Assembly (NCBI GenBank): GCA_025642065.1
Contig: JAODUP010000323.1
Location: 336,501-400,500 of the forward strand
Direction: 5' to 3'
DNA from: Paralvinella palmiformis
Lineage: Eukaryota > Annelida > Polychaeta > Terebellida > Alvinellidae
DNA length: 64,000 nucleotides
Within the stretch, counting starts at the first letter, position 1; the number at the start of each line of letters is the position of its first letter. Shown here piece by piece: positions 11,717-25,584 of this stretch. A program made the translations under genes and the position numbers. Under the pieces are notes generated by a model, which was not told the origin of the DNA, ran no database searches, and worked only from the letters and a program-made list of their open reading frames with translations.

Positions 11717-11986
11717 CAAAATTAGGCGGTGTTTGGTGCTTAATGTTAATATGATACAGTCCGGATCAGAATGAAATTAGACATGCCGAGAATCTCTAGC
11801 TGTAGTTGAGCCGAATGGTTCAGAAACGAGGACGGGGCCTAGAAATATATGAAGCTGTCGCCTTAGAAGCGAAGGAGTTATAATATTCTTGTAACTGAAG
11901 AATGTTAGTAGTGAATGAGGATATTGTTAATAGAATTAAATCTTGACAAAAATAGGTTGGATATTACAGAAGACGTATTGTTTATG

Positions 11987-11987
11987 G

Positions 11988-12028
<41 letters not shown>

Positions 12029-12048
12029 GTGGTGGTGTGATGATGATC
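11987..12048. repeat. (GAT)n microsatellite
   Basis: Run of GAT triplets ending in GGTGGTGGT and a short second GAT block. Confidence 0.9.
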
Positions 12049-12682
12049 AATTAAAATAAATTGTACTATTTAGCTCTCTAACTGAAGTGATATATTCTTA
12101 TGAGCAATTATTGATCATCGATAAGGGCAGGGACAACATTTATTTTGTCAGTTATCTTGTGGTTATACTAGTGCCAAATAAATTATATTCAATGGTCTGA
12201 TTCGATTCACCAAACATCAGTTTTCCATTGTTAAATACGAACCATCTCTGGTGTATTTTTAAATTCGCAGATCTGTTTGTGATTGTTTTTGATAATTTTT
12301 AATATTACTTGACTGTGGATAGGTGATTAGTTATTCGGTGAAAGGCCATAGTGGTTTGAATTGGGTGGTTTTATCAGACTTTTGTGTAATGCAAGTGAAC
12401 TTGGGTGCTCTGTCATTGTCATGATGCAGCGCCACTTCAGTGTCGGCATCGATTGAGTTGCTAGTGGTAACTTGGCGGTATCTAATTTCAAACTAGATGG
12501 ACTTGTTTCATCCTTCTGATAACGTTTTCGTTGGATGTAGTTAAAGCGTTGACCATATCTGTGACATCGATCAGCATCTACGATGTTGAAAAGTATATAC
12601 ACGAACCGATGGTTAGTTTTTTCCCCAATCACAAATTGCACAAAGACAGTGCCAGAGAGAAAGAGCTAGTCACTGAGGAGTA

Positions 12683-12737
12683 GGAGGAGGGCGAGGAAGA
12701 TAGATAGATAGAGAGACAGAGAGACAGAGAGAGAGAT
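12683..12737. repeat. (GA)/(GACA) simple repeat
   Basis: Purine-rich GATAGATAGAGAGACAGAGA stretch next to a T run. Confidence 0.7.
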
Positions 12738-15717
12738 TTTTTTTAAAGATCGGTGTGTTAAGAACCTTGACAGGGGATTAGAACAAAGATTAATACTGAG
12801 TGTGAGAAAGGAAATAACATTTTAAGTTTCGTGGTATTTTTGTGTTTATTTCTGGAACAAATCATAATCGGGGCATCGAGGTGAAATGAACAGTTGACGC
12901 CGATCAGTGATTGATTAAATGTTAATGTGCTTTTGAAAACACGATCTAGAGAATAACTACTGCGCCTAAAGCCAAACCGCATGTAAACAGCCCGTCGTGG
13001 ATTTTCCGAGGTCGTCGCTGTGTACTACTTACAGACTTACCTTATGATGGGTTTATCTATAGAATTATCCAAGATAATAACTGCACAATATTCCATAGCC
13101 ATATCCATCAGTTAACGCGCAATGGCGGTTCATTATATGAAAATGATCTAGATGAAATCTTCCTATTAATTCGGAGGCCACGCACGGCTGGCTTCTGTGT
13201 TTCGTTTTACCTGGTGGCACCATCATTTTTTCATTCTATTGAAGTTCGGTTGAGTCAAATTTTGCAGTAACACCATTCAACAGATGTCGAAGCGGTCGGC
13301 GTTTGTATCGAAATGTAAATTAATTGCTCGGCTTATTCTCCGGTGCAATTAACCCGAGGTGTTCCTGATGCTATTATGTGCTTATCTATCATCAAGTCTC
13401 TGGTGCCGGCAGCAGATCATCGGGGCAGCAGGGTGCTTTGTTGTTTTGCGTATTGATTCGCCGGTATGTGCCACAGCCCAATGACACGTCGGGTCCCCAA
13501 TGAGAGCGCGCAGGCCCAATCAGCTGGCTGGAAGGAAGATGCGGCGGCAGCGAATTGTCATCCGGCGTCTCTGGGAGCAGATAACGTTGAAAGGGTTCTG
13601 TAATGTACATTGTGCCCTGTCATGCCGTCCGCCATAGTTATTGTGGCAAGGTAGGTGGGGATATAGAGGTGCCGGCACACACTGGAGAGCTATGATTTCT
13701 GATTAGCGCTAATGCCTAATACAGCCACACACACGCACGCACACACACATCCGCGTCTCCTCGTCGTTGTATTCACCATCTTGTAGCATAATTGGCAATA
13801 CTGTAGGGATTCCGCAGGGGGCTCTTTTTGCATCTGCGTAACCCAGGATATAGCAATTTAATCATGTAACAACATGCTCGCCCGTACAGACACGTACACA
13901 CTGACATTCACACACACACAAACTCACACACACACACATTATAGCTAAGTTATGAAAGCTGGGTTTTTTTCTTCTCCCGAAACATGGACTGTCATTTCTG
14001 ATCTGGACAATTTATCGTCCACTGTGTATCGTTATGGTTGACCTTATTACATATAATGTATGACATGACAGTACCTGTCATGTCCACGTCGTGTTTGTGA
14101 TCAAACTGCGTAGTGCATCATGATTATAGGTCACCAGTGTTCAAGGCTTCAGGCTGACGCTGTTCTGCCAGTTTTCAGAATGGCCTGACCTGCAAGTCTG
14201 AATCATATGTATGCAGTTCTGTATTTTGCAAACAAGTCTGTAATGTTTTAGCATTAATATTATCAAAGCTGTTACAACAATATGGCGCAGTCACGCACTA
14301 AACATGTCATTCGATTGTCTTTGTATCAACAACACATATCGCTGTATCTTTAACACCATTTTGGCCACGATTATTGCTCTTACGCGGATGAGGTTTGCCC
14401 ATTTCCTGTTCAGATCAAATACACCGATGCCTGAAACCTTTCTAATCGATCGGTGTATTGTTGTCCTGCTTGCCAGGACAGCGTCCAAGATTAGACTACG
14501 TCAAAGATCGAGTTTTAAAAATCCTAACTGGGATAGGTTATTTTATTAATTTCTTTATACAGGAGGATAACAAGATCACAAATCGATTTGGCCCGACATA
14601 CTTAAAGCCTATAGCACAGATAACATCTTTTGGGGCCTAAACAGACCCGATGGGCCAAACTGGTGCCGACAATTGTAATTGAATGTTGTATTTTGACATT
14701 GGCACAATGATGAATGGCTTTAAAGTTTTAAAACAACAGCGACGGTAGCCGTCTAGCGGAATGTGGCATTGTAAACGAGTGTGTCATCAGATCAATGATC
14801 GAAGCTGGCACAATATTTTAAGGCTTTTTTTCTTCACGTTTACTCACAGACTTGTTCTACATCCGACTTCAGCTTATTTCCAGTAATGTTGTGATTGTTT
14901 TTCAATTCACCCCCAAATCTCGATGTTTCCAATAATGAATTATGATTGCTATGGATACGTTACTGTGGATATGAAGAATTTACGAAACAGAAACCAGTAG
15001 AGCAGTTGAAAACACAGACCATGTTAAGGCATCAAGACACCATAAAGAGTTTGATAGAATGTACTGTTACGGTAAACACCCAAAATTAAAATAATCAGAC
15101 ACCATTAACTTCCTCAGTTTTACTGGATACCTATAACTGGGACTTATCATAATAATGTGATGTTTGTATTACATGATAGTGATTCCCTCTCTCTCTCCCT
15201 TCCTCTCCCCCCCCCCTCTATCTCTCTCTAGTATGGCATTTACCTGTCCAGGAAAAATTCTAAATTAAGAAATTTAATATCTATGATGAATGGATGCGTA
15301 TGTGAAACCGCGGATCATGCATTATATACTCCATTCCTTTTCCACGATGGAATATAGCAGCGAGCTTTTAATGTATTATAATTTCACATAGCTCTTTATT
15401 ATAGTTTGTGGAGTAAACAACTTGTCACCTTAAGCCGAGTTTTCCCCCCAGTTACCTTATTATCATGTTGATGTTTGTCAGCCAGTTTTTGAGTTAATTG
15501 CGTCGTCTTCGTGTTGTTAAATGTATTATATAACACGATCTAGTCTACATAGAGTGTGATGATTACAAACTATAACTATATTAGGCGACTATTATGTCTC
15601 CTGTAGTAATATAAATTTATTATTATTTGATTATTTCAGCCTTACACTGAGTACAGTATCAGTCGATTTGATCTACTTGATAATGGTAATGGCATTTCTT
15701 TTGAATTAGTAAAATTG

Positions 15718-15790
15718 GGATGATGATGATGATGTTGATGATGATGATGATGATGATAATGATGATAATGGCGACGATGATGACGATGGC
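15718..15790. repeat. (GAT)n imperfect microsatellite
   Basis: GAT repeats with interruptions; the histidine-rich minus-strand reading frame here is only a product of the repeat. Confidence 0.9.
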
Positions 15791-15991
15791 AATCGAGATC
15801 ATTATCTTTATTTGCATCACAATCATTATATTCGGAAAAGGCCAAGATAACAGCCATTAATATAATTATCTGCCTATTGTTTTATTAGATTATTTATTTA
15901 CATGACATCCCCTGATCATCTCAGAAACATCCTGACGTGGCATAATAATAACTGAGATATGATGCCATTAAAACAGAAAGGCGTCCACCAG

Positions 15992-16008
15992 TTCTCTCTC
16001 TCTCTCTC

Positions 16009-16105
<97 letters not shown>

Positions 16106-16106
16106 C
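15992..16106. repeat. (CT)n-(AT)n compound microsatellite
   Basis: About 90 bp of CT repeat with three short interruptions followed by an AT run. Confidence 0.95.
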
Positions 16107-16625
16107 ACGTGTGGTGGTTATCATACGCCGTCGGAGTACATTGATTGAGCCGTGATATATTCTGTGTGTGCGTGACTTGGGCAAGTATATTCGCTCCCCG
16201 TTCAAATTGTGCCTGTTGACAAAGTAGCAAGTCATTGTTGACATGTTGTAAAGCCACTCCATCCGAGATGCCAGTCACTGAAACTACGTAAAATTAGTTA
16301 CGGCTGATCAATAACCGATTCTTCTCCCTTGACACATGATTGCCTTCTCCGATTAGTCATCAAATGGATAAGGTATAGATGTCTAAAATAGATACACCCG
16401 CTGTCATCTTACAGTTTTACAGATTTATTTTCTAGCAGAAACGGTAAAATTCTGCCTGTTCTAATGCAGATCGTTTAAGTCGGCCAAAAATGGTCTACTG
16501 CATAACATAAATATATAAAATTCTTAAGAAGACCAATTTTGATCCGAGTGGTCACTGAGTACAGTCGTATTCATGTTGCGTTTTCTAAGCTGTACTTTGA
16601 TCACGTATTATCTGTTTACTCCTGG

Positions 16626-16965
16626 CATGCGCCATTAGCATAGTGGTTACCGCGCTTCACTGTAATCCTCAAGGCTGGAGTTCAGATCTACTCAGGGTGA
16701 CTGCGTTTGATGGAAGCCCGGTATAGGTCTCAGGTTGAACAAACGATTCACTCTGTTCGTTACCGGATCCCGATGAGACGAAACCGATAGGGTACTGTAC
16801 AGCAGTCACCTTCTGGTTGCTGGATCAAATCCATGCGTTGCCTATTTCTGCGAGAGGATTGTCTGAACCATATATTATGTCCAAGATCAGACCAATGCCA
16901 ACGCTACGTAAAGCCTAAAGTCACTCTAATTAGGGTTATTATCAGGGCACTTTGAGCAATCATTT
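16626..16965 (+). mobile_element. Probable tRNA-derived SINE of a second type
   Basis: tRNA-like head GCCATTAGCATAGTGGTTAC (A-box-like) with a B-box-like GAGTTCAGATC about 45 bp later, then about 270 bp of unrelated body. Only one copy of this type is seen in the window, so the limits are approximate. Confidence 0.45.
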
Positions 16966-17118
16966 ATCCAAAAAAATTAATCACCACTATATTATAATAT
17001 TTTATTTTACATTTAATATTATTCCATGTCATTTTTACATTTTACGTTTATATTTCTTGTATTGTAAAACACTTTTGAACATGATATAGTTTATGAAAAG
17101 AGTGCTATATAAATATGG

Positions 17119-17128
<10 letters not shown>

Positions 17129-17150
<22 letters not shown>
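17129..17150. repeat. (TAA)n microsatellite
   Basis: AATAATAAT run just beyond the presumed end of the SINE-like element at 16.6-17.0 kb. Confidence 0.85.
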
Positions 17151-17152
<2 letters not shown>

Positions 17153-17847
17153 GACAAAAGGTACGTTCAGCTAATAATAAACCCTACTTCTATTTCAGTA
17201 GGTAGCAATATCATCATGTCAGCAATAATAACAATCATCAGCCATTACACAAGTGATATAATAACTGTTGTAATGGGATGAGCACTCGTAATCGTCCATC
17301 TCAGACTATACGGTAATTTGTTTTATTTTCCTTCGTGTTTAATAGATTTCGTTGAAGAAACCATTACATTTCAGATGTCAACTTATGGCATGGCACATTA
17401 GTGAATGCTCTAGGTAATTGCCGTCATCGAGTACTGGCCAACGGCAGCCGATAATATTAGCAACTTCAGAAGAGCAACGTATTCTGGACATTAATATCAA
17501 TCAGCTGATAATTGTACCTAGGATGGAACTAATCAGATGTGATTGTTAGTGTCATCAGTACCTTCAGGCTACACTTGTCTATTTTTCTTTCTTTCTTCTG
17601 GGATGTGATACATGAGTGTGTGTGTGTGTGTGTGTGAGATTGGGTGAGTGAGTGAGTGTATTTTATTTTCACATGGCATCTATGTTGCTACTCCTTGGTG
17701 TAATGAAATATTCAGGTAATATCATTTGATTCAACCTTTTGGTGTTTTGAAATATAATTGTTTATGATGTTTTGTTAGCCTTTCTTCTTTTATTACATTG
17801 TGACCGAATATTTGAACTAAACTACTTTTTAGTATTTTGAATGGACA

Positions 17848-17861
17848 CCCCCCCCCCACCC

Positions 17862-17892
<31 letters not shown>

Positions 17893-17894
17893 TC
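17848..17894. repeat. (C)n-(CT)n-(GT)n compound repeat
   Basis: A C run, a CT run and a GT run in direct succession. Confidence 0.85.
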
Positions 17895-18549
17895 CTATAC
17901 ATCGTTAACAACAGTCAGTTCACTACTAGATAACTGGGTGAAGCTTCAGTACCTAGTTGGCAGGATCTCTGAGAGTAGATGGATGAAATAATGTTCAGAG
18001 GGCGGGAACTTTGCTACAAGTCGCCGGTAGGGGGAGCTCGGGCCGATTCAGCCGTGCCGTTTTCATTTAATATGCTCCGTCGGTGTAATATTTGAGCATT
18101 GTGACAAGGAAAGTCTAATCTTCTTCGGCTGATGGTTTATGTAGCTCTGTGAGCTCTGACCTTATGCCACTGTCTAAATGTCAAGGGATACCCATTAGCC
18201 ATAAGCTCGGCGGAGGCTGGCTGGTATCAGATGAGAGCTATGCCAAGGACAGTTTAACGGGTATGGTGGGGGGTGGTACTGGTTAACGTGATTTATTTAA
18301 TTCGTGCGGCCTTTGTTGGACATCACGCCGGCGGATAATATCTGGTTAATAAAAATACAATAGTGATAATAATAACACGCGTGACTGGCAGAATTATTGG
18401 CCTGCTGTATTTCGGTGCCAAGTACTAATAGAGAACTTCAGGGTTGTCTTTGCCTCAAGACATCTAGAAATTCCTTAGAGATTAATTATTTTACGGTCTT
18501 TCCGAAATTAGTAATTCGATCCAAATTGTTTCAGGTAGTATATTCCACT

Positions 18550-18566
18550 GGGGGGGGGGGGGGGGG
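18550..18566. repeat. Poly-G run
   Basis: About 17 consecutive G residues; such runs are error-prone in assembly and could form a G-quadruplex. Confidence 0.9.
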
Positions 18567-19073
18567 CGAGCACTATTTAACTCTGCGCGTGCGCTAATTC
18601 TATTGATAAAAGCCTCACACTATTGTAGCGCATACCTTTATACGTTGATGCGGCACAATCTGCGCGGCTGAATTATTTACCAAACTCTGGATGGGCGAAT
18701 CATTAGCGAGTGTACCAAAGGTGGCCATTTCGCCGGCACGGCTCGACGCAATAAATCTGACTATTACACACCCCTTATAGGCTATTACCCATTAACGGTG
18801 TTTGCTAAACATTTCACGAAAGCCGCTACAACAACGAGAACGCTGACATTAATTGATCTAGTTATTGTCATAAGGCTCGGTTACCTGTTAATGGGCCTTA
18901 ATTATAGAAGAAACGGAGATAGGGAATGACTTCCAGTACTATTAAATCCTGGTTTGTTAGTGACCTGTTATTGCCTTTGATGGGATTATATGATTGTAGG
19001 CAGTCTAACACTGACTATAACATCACACAGTTTGCTACCACGTAGAGTACAGTTATTTGTTATTGTTGTATGG

Positions 19074-19206
19074 TTGTTGTTGTTGTTGTTGTTGTTGGTC
19101 TCGGTGCAGAGAGGGCTCTCTTTGTCATAAGAATTAGAAGACATTCTCCGTTCAACAGTTTTTCACATCTTTGATTCTGTTTGCCGTTGTTGATTATTAT
19201 TATGAG

Positions 19207-19249
<43 letters not shown>

Positions 19250-19250
19250 T
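19074..19250. repeat. (TTG)n and (CT)n-(GT)n microsatellites
   Basis: A TTG run at about 19076-19097 and a CT then GT run at about 19206-19250, separated by unique sequence. Confidence 0.85.
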
Positions 19251-19385
19251 CGGTAACCCCCATCTCCTCTTCTTTTTCGTGTCTGTATTATTGCCCTCCC
19301 TTCTGAAGCAAGTATAGAATTTAAAAAGAGTTGGGTAACTTTGGATTCTCTGGCCTAAATGTGGACTTAATTATTGTAAGAGTAA

Positions 19386-19387
<2 letters not shown>

Positions 19388-19434
<47 letters not shown>
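19388..19434. repeat. (AT)n microsatellite
   Basis: About 23 uninterrupted AT units. Confidence 0.95.
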
Positions 19435-19437
<3 letters not shown>

Positions 19438-20086
19438 ATCACCACCCGACTTGTAAATAACGTTTTAAATTGATAACAAATCAGTGTATTTTGAATATTA
19501 ACAAATTAAAAATGACGTATTAGTTGACTCTAGCATGTTGATTATCTCTTAACTTGTTTCTTGGCTAACATTGTTCTATAAACGATTCATCAGGAACACG
19601 GTGTATTAACTGGTTCATGGACTATCTCTCTTGTGTCTTTGATTACCGTCAACTCTCAGATGGAAGGGTTCTTTTAATGTAGTGTCCGCTTAAAAGCCAG
19701 TGAGCAGTGGCTGACATGTACACTACGTAGTGATACCAGCTTCTGGCTTTTTTAGACTGGATGGTCTTCATGCGTGCTTCACATCACTGGGGTTTAAATA
19801 TCTCGTTCTAGATGCACATTTTGTTACACCAGTCGCAGAGAGTTGTAAGGCCTTTGGTATTTAAGACTTCTTGTTCGCGACGTACCCGTAGTTATCTTAA
19901 GTGCACTTTACAGTTGGTGACAGACCGGGCTGTGAGCGCCATCGATTAGTATGTGTGTGTGTGTTGCATTTATATTTTGATTGTTACAAGTACAGCTGTA
20001 GATGAGGGTTTACTTCGGATTGTATTTGCTGAACCCGTCCTCTGGTCGATGTATAGGCTTATCCTTCAATTGTGACTATTGACTGA

Positions 20087-20108
20087 TCCCTCTCCCTCTC
20101 TCTCTCTC

Positions 20109-20183
<75 letters not shown>

Positions 20184-20253
20184 CACACACACACACACAA
20201 GAGAGAGAGAGAGAGAGAGAAATATATATATATATATATATATGGATGGATGA

Positions 20254-20294
<41 letters not shown>

Positions 20295-20354
20295 GTGTGT
20301 GTGTGTGTGTGTGTGTGAATCACACATAGTATGTGCTCTCTCTCTCTCTCTCGT
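20087..20354. repeat. Compound microsatellite: CT, CA, GA, TA, GATT, GT, CT
   Basis: Seven different short repeats stand side by side, including about 80 bp of CA and ten GATT units. The two reading frames through it are repeat artefacts. Confidence 0.95.
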
Positions 20355-20947
20355 ACAATATATAATGGCATTACGTTTATAACAGCACTGATTCTTCTTT
20401 GTTAGCTTCTTGTCAGATGTCGTCTGAAGCCATTATCATTGTCCTACCTACCCGTACCTTATCATCTGACCTGATGATAATCCGAGCATCCCGATCTGTT
20501 TAACAAAATCCGTAAGTGAACAAGACGGAGTAATACGATAGCAGCAGTAATCACCATAGCGATTAGTAAAGTTATTGTTGGTCTAACGTTCTCACATCAT
20601 GTAGAGTGAAATATGACCATATATCTCCTTCTTAGTTGAATCTGACTTTTTTATCACCTGTAGTATCCAGGTGGATATTACTAGCTTTTATCTATCAGTG
20701 CATACACTTTCTGATAACTTGATTTGTCATATTTTGATAATGCCGGCAGTCAGGAGTTGAGTGTGTTACGTTTGATGTCGGAGCTGGTCAAACCGGGGAC
20801 GTGTGCCTGACTGATAGTCAGAGGTGGTGACTTTCTGGTGAAGCATCTCACAAACACAGATATGACCTGGAGGTTTACAGCACCAGTAATGGAAGTTGTA
20901 TGATCGTTGTAGTAGTAGTCATAGTAGTGGTAACATAAAATGTTAAT

Positions 20948-21108
20948 ACTGTGTTTTACGGCCACTTTTGCACACAGTAATCTGACTCGACCAAACATAA
21001 CTCGCAATGGTAATAAGGTGAAGCGAAATATGAAACAGCATTTAGACATAGACTGCTCGCAGTTTGAACACAAGCGTTCGAGATCCGAGGCCAACTGCGC
21101 TACCCATT
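20948..21108 (-). mobile_element. Diverged tRNA-derived SINE
   Basis: Minus-strand copy: tRNA-like head at 21108 (GGTAGCGCAGTTGGCC), B-box-like CGAACGCTTG region, then a body that keeps the family-1 end (GTGTGCAAAAGTGGCCGTAAA). More diverged than the other copies. Confidence 0.6.
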
Positions 21109-24100
21109 AGTAGTATTAGTAGTAGTTGTATTAGCAGTAGTAGTAGTAGTACTAATGGTGGTATGATAGTCATAATACATAACCATCAGCATAACCATTC
21201 TTTTTAATAATACAGATACGATGATATATCGTGCAGTGGGGAACACAACACATTCACCTGTCCAGAAAGCCCATCATTTACAGATTCACCGATCGACTCA
21301 TCCACAATATACCCACAGATAGTGGCAGACACTCACCCACGCAATGGGCGCTCACACACACATACACGCACGCACGCACACATGTTTCTGACCACTCACC
21401 TTAGTCCCGATTCTTATTTAATGTTTCCTATCCGTTAACTAATGGACGGCCCTTCGGCAGCTGTTGTCTTCGGGTATCACGAGGAAACCGCGTAGAGGTT
21501 TCAGTATAAAATGTCTCATAGCCCCCAGATGTGAGGAAGTAAACCATAAATAAACATACACCACCATCACCGCGACCAGCAGCAGCAGCAGCAGCACCAC
21601 CGAATGCACCGGAGAAGTCCAAGGTGTGATGTGCCGTTGTACCATGGCCGTCGGAGGCGAGCGTTAAGGGAGGGAGGCACTCGACGACTGTATCCCGTCG
21701 TCGGCTGGGGCCCATGAGTGGGCACGGTAAAGCACGCCCATACGCAGCCATTTGAGGGCCGGTTTACCGGCGACAACTAGCCAGCTTCTTACATAGCCAT
21801 TGATTTCCATCCTGTCGAGCACTTGAACGGACAAGGCCAAGAAGGAAACTTCAGCGCGCGCACATACACACACACGCACACTGAAATCATTGCCATTCAC
21901 GACACCAACTGCCTGACACATGCGGTCACTGAGAGCCCGGGTGACTGTTCTGTCATTGAGTTCATTCGTTTTTTTCTCATTGGTATTGATTGTGGGCAGA
22001 GATATGTCTTCTGGATGCTGCCGTATTATTCAATTAGGTGTGGGTCAAGTATATTTCGCTTATTAGCCACTAAACAGGCCTTAGGATGTTGTCAACGGCA
22101 GGCGGACGTACGTCGGTAACACCTCCTCACTGGCTGGCTGCTTTATGGGTGGGGTGGACTGTAATATGGCAGGTAATCCATGTGTTAAAATAATATTGAC
22201 ATTCTGCTAGGTATTTCATTTAAGTTTAATCGCATGCTTCCATGGTACAGTTGGTGTTACATAACACTGGATCGAGGCTGTGGTATCAAATACCAATGTT
22301 ACCTGTGTTTTATGGAATGTTACATTCATCATTAATAGTCTTCTGCTTGATAATCAGTTTTAGTTCCCAGTGAGATTATTCTGACAAAATCTGACAAATC
22401 TGTTACATATCTCGGACAGCAACGAGGCCAGACAACTGACTCACTCACTCAGTCACTGACTAATTCCAGGCTGATTAACATTATTTTTGCCATAAAACAG
22501 GTAATGTCCGGCCACATTCTTCCCACCAATTGGACTGTGCTGGTAACCATGTCGGGTGTCATATTATGTTAAGTGTTATGCCCCTGATTGGTGTATTCTT
22601 TGTGTCACAGGCTACTGCATGAACACCGCATCAATGAGATATGTCACCATACCTTTATCTAGCAGTGCATTGATATCACTTATGTAGATTATTGGGGAGT
22701 GGGGGAGGCGAATATCCGAGATTCTACCAATGACGTACCCGTTGGCGGCTCACCTGGTGATGAGTGCTGATATTGAAGTAATTACCAAAATAGAGCCAAC
22801 CGATGAGTGTAATTACTGTTACAAGTCTAATGTGTATTGATGACAATTACCAGACTGATGGGAGTAATTCTGGTGTCTACCGTCAGGGAGTTCTCGGACC
22901 GTTTTCATACACCAAGCATCTGGTCTTTGTTTCTCTTCAATGGCTTAGTTTCTGGCTAACAATGGGCGCGGGTCAAATCCCTCATCTCTGTCCTTATTCA
23001 TTATCCGCCTGGATTACTGAGGTAATGATCAGTGAATTGGTTCCGCATAACCCAGCCGTGTATATTTTAGATCCGAAGCAGTGTAGACCCGAAGCAACCT
23101 GGATTTCAGCTCCCGAGTACTAACTCTAACCAATATAATACGTCCGTGAACAGATTGCCATTCAACTACAACGCCACACATATTTTCCCATAGTCGTACA
23201 TCGTAAACACGACAACTATGATTTTACCTGTTCAACACGAATGGAATTCGACCACCTTGTGACATAACATTAAAAGCAATTAAAAGGGACTTCGAGTAAG
23301 CCAGTTGTCCTGTTCTTTGATTTGATTCTGACAGATGGACGGATTCCTTCTGTGCTGTAAGCCTTTTAATGTTATGCGAGCCTTTGGTTAAGTGCACGTT
23401 TGCTTTAGGTAACAGTTGGATATCAATCGGTAAGGGAACAAATAAAGTGAATATATTTCTTGTCCAGGTAACGAATATGTACCAACAGGTGAACAATTTC
23501 CTTTGACACAGAAACCGGTTTATATCTGTTCAAGCAACCATTTATTATTCTAGAGGCATTATTAACACTGACACAACACTAACCAAGCTGCCATCTCCGA
23601 GGGTTTTAACAGTAACATCTCACTACCTGTGGAATTATCGACCCCGTAAAGGGTTCTGCATGACTTACTTATTACCCATAACAACAGTACTCATCCGTTT
23701 GATTAAGGCGGTGTTGGGTTAAGGTACACAATTATGGGAACGTTTAAGTGTGATTGGGTATACAATCAGGGGCTCATCTGGCTACTTTAGTGATTATCAG
23801 GAACTACTTTAGCAAGATCGTTCGTGGACATGCATCTTTGACATTTATTTCAACGTCCATTGCACAGTTTTGCCGCTTGCTGGCTTGAATTGTATTCTAG
23901 TTGACAACAATCTATGTTTAACTGAACGAATGCTGATTAACTCCTTTGGGGGGTGCAATACATGCCAGGATTATTAAATATTAGTTTGGAAAATAAATTT
24001 CTGATAGAAAAATAGCCACCAATCATTTGACGCCTGGATCTCTTCACTTACAAGAATCGTACAACTTGGTGGTAATCTTCGTTGTCATCTAAGCAACTAG

Positions 24101-25423
24101 TAAAATTCCCGATTATTTTGTAGTCTAAGCATGAAAAATATTTTTCCAAATAATTTGTATTACCGAAACATATTCTTCCAGACTTATCACTCAGGGGACA
24201 TTCAGGAGCGGTGTCACGTATTTTGAAAGTCTTATATGTTTCTGATTTTCTTTTCCATTCCCCAGTCAGTTACTGATGAATCTCACAAAATTGGTTTGTT
24301 ATTTAAGATGCCTCAGAATCAAATGGAACATTTTGCAGTAACCATTAAGGATGCTTGCTTATGAGCACTTATTGTATTCCATTAACGTGATATGTACATC
24401 ATGGTTAGACTATGGCTAATTAACATTGCTGTAGTGGGAAAGGGCGGCTCATTTGAGAAAGCGACAGAATGTCTACAAAAGATTTTCGCAATTTCTAGAT
24501 GCAAATTGCTTAATATTATGTCAAACACTGCCACCAAGAGTCCATAACATGAAGTGGTGCCATTTACTAATTCATTATTCTATGCAGTGTGGTAGTTATA
24601 CATGCAGTATTTTATCAGGTGTGAAAGGTTAACGATTAAAAGCCATTTAGATGATGAAGCACCTCATCTAGGTGTGACTGGCGTCATGTTTTAAAGATTG
24701 GTGAGGTGAAACTCATTTCAGCGCATTATAACCATCCCGGTCCTCTGGGGCTTATAAACTCATACGGGGACAAAATGAACTCGTCATCCGACAGAAGCCA
24801 GTTGTCGTACAGGAAGCGGTATAGACAGCCATTGTGGTCTGGTTCCTTTCTGTCTGGCTGCAGATATGGAACATCTACTGGAAATAGCACACACACGCAC
24901 AACCACCAGAGTGATTCAAACAGATGACCCGACAAATGTCGTAAATATTCACCGGTGGTTGATGATACGAAAAATATATGTTCTCATTGATGTGTGGATG
25001 TACGTGAAATGGAAAGTATCTATCTAACCAGACAAAAATTTAATTACTTATTTTGTTAGTCCTTTGTGGCAGCTTTTATATTACTGAATATCTGATGATG
25101 GTAACTAATTATAGAGATGGGTAGAAATGCGGCTGCTGGTCAGTCTCTGTAATATTCCATGATTCTTGAAACTATTTTGCCTGTTGTTTTATACTGTCAC
25201 TTCTTGTCCTGGAAAATATTACTCCGATTAGCGTCAGCACAGAAGTCATTAGATGATAAAACGTAATTGTTCATCAAAATAAAAGGGTTTATTAAATCGG
25301 TTTAGCTGCTAAATATATTAATTCATCTCTTTTTTTTAAATCGCACGATTACACAAGATTCCGATAAAGCGGACAAAAACCAGAATGCAATCGAATGATA
25401 AGAAACAGAAGATGCTGATGATT

Positions 25424-25584
25424 GATTTGGTGCACATGGTAGGCTAAATGGGCCGAGCGACCTCCAAAGGTAATGAAGCGAAGTCAAAGATGAAACAACC
25501 TTGAGATATGCCCACGCCGAGATTCGAACACGGGTGGTAGTGATCTGTGGTCCGACACGCTACCGCTAGACCACGGAGGCGCTG
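25424..25584 (-). mobile_element. tRNA-derived SINE, family 1
   Basis: Reads GCGCCTCCGTGGTCTAGCGG on the minus strand, B box GTGTTCGAATCTCGG, and the body down to CATGTGCACCAAATC; the last few bases of the 3' end are missing. Confidence 0.85.

Noticed and set aside
13392..13610. 72-codon minus-strand frame in a GC-richer patch
   Set aside because: No splice context, no recognisable family, and no neighbouring exons.
15916..16278. Arg/Glu-rich minus-strand frames
   Set aside because: Produced by the (CT)n microsatellite.
21428..21921. Three overlapping minus-strand frames
   Set aside because: Overlap in different frames in a GC-richer patch with a (GCA)n run; none shows a conserved motif.
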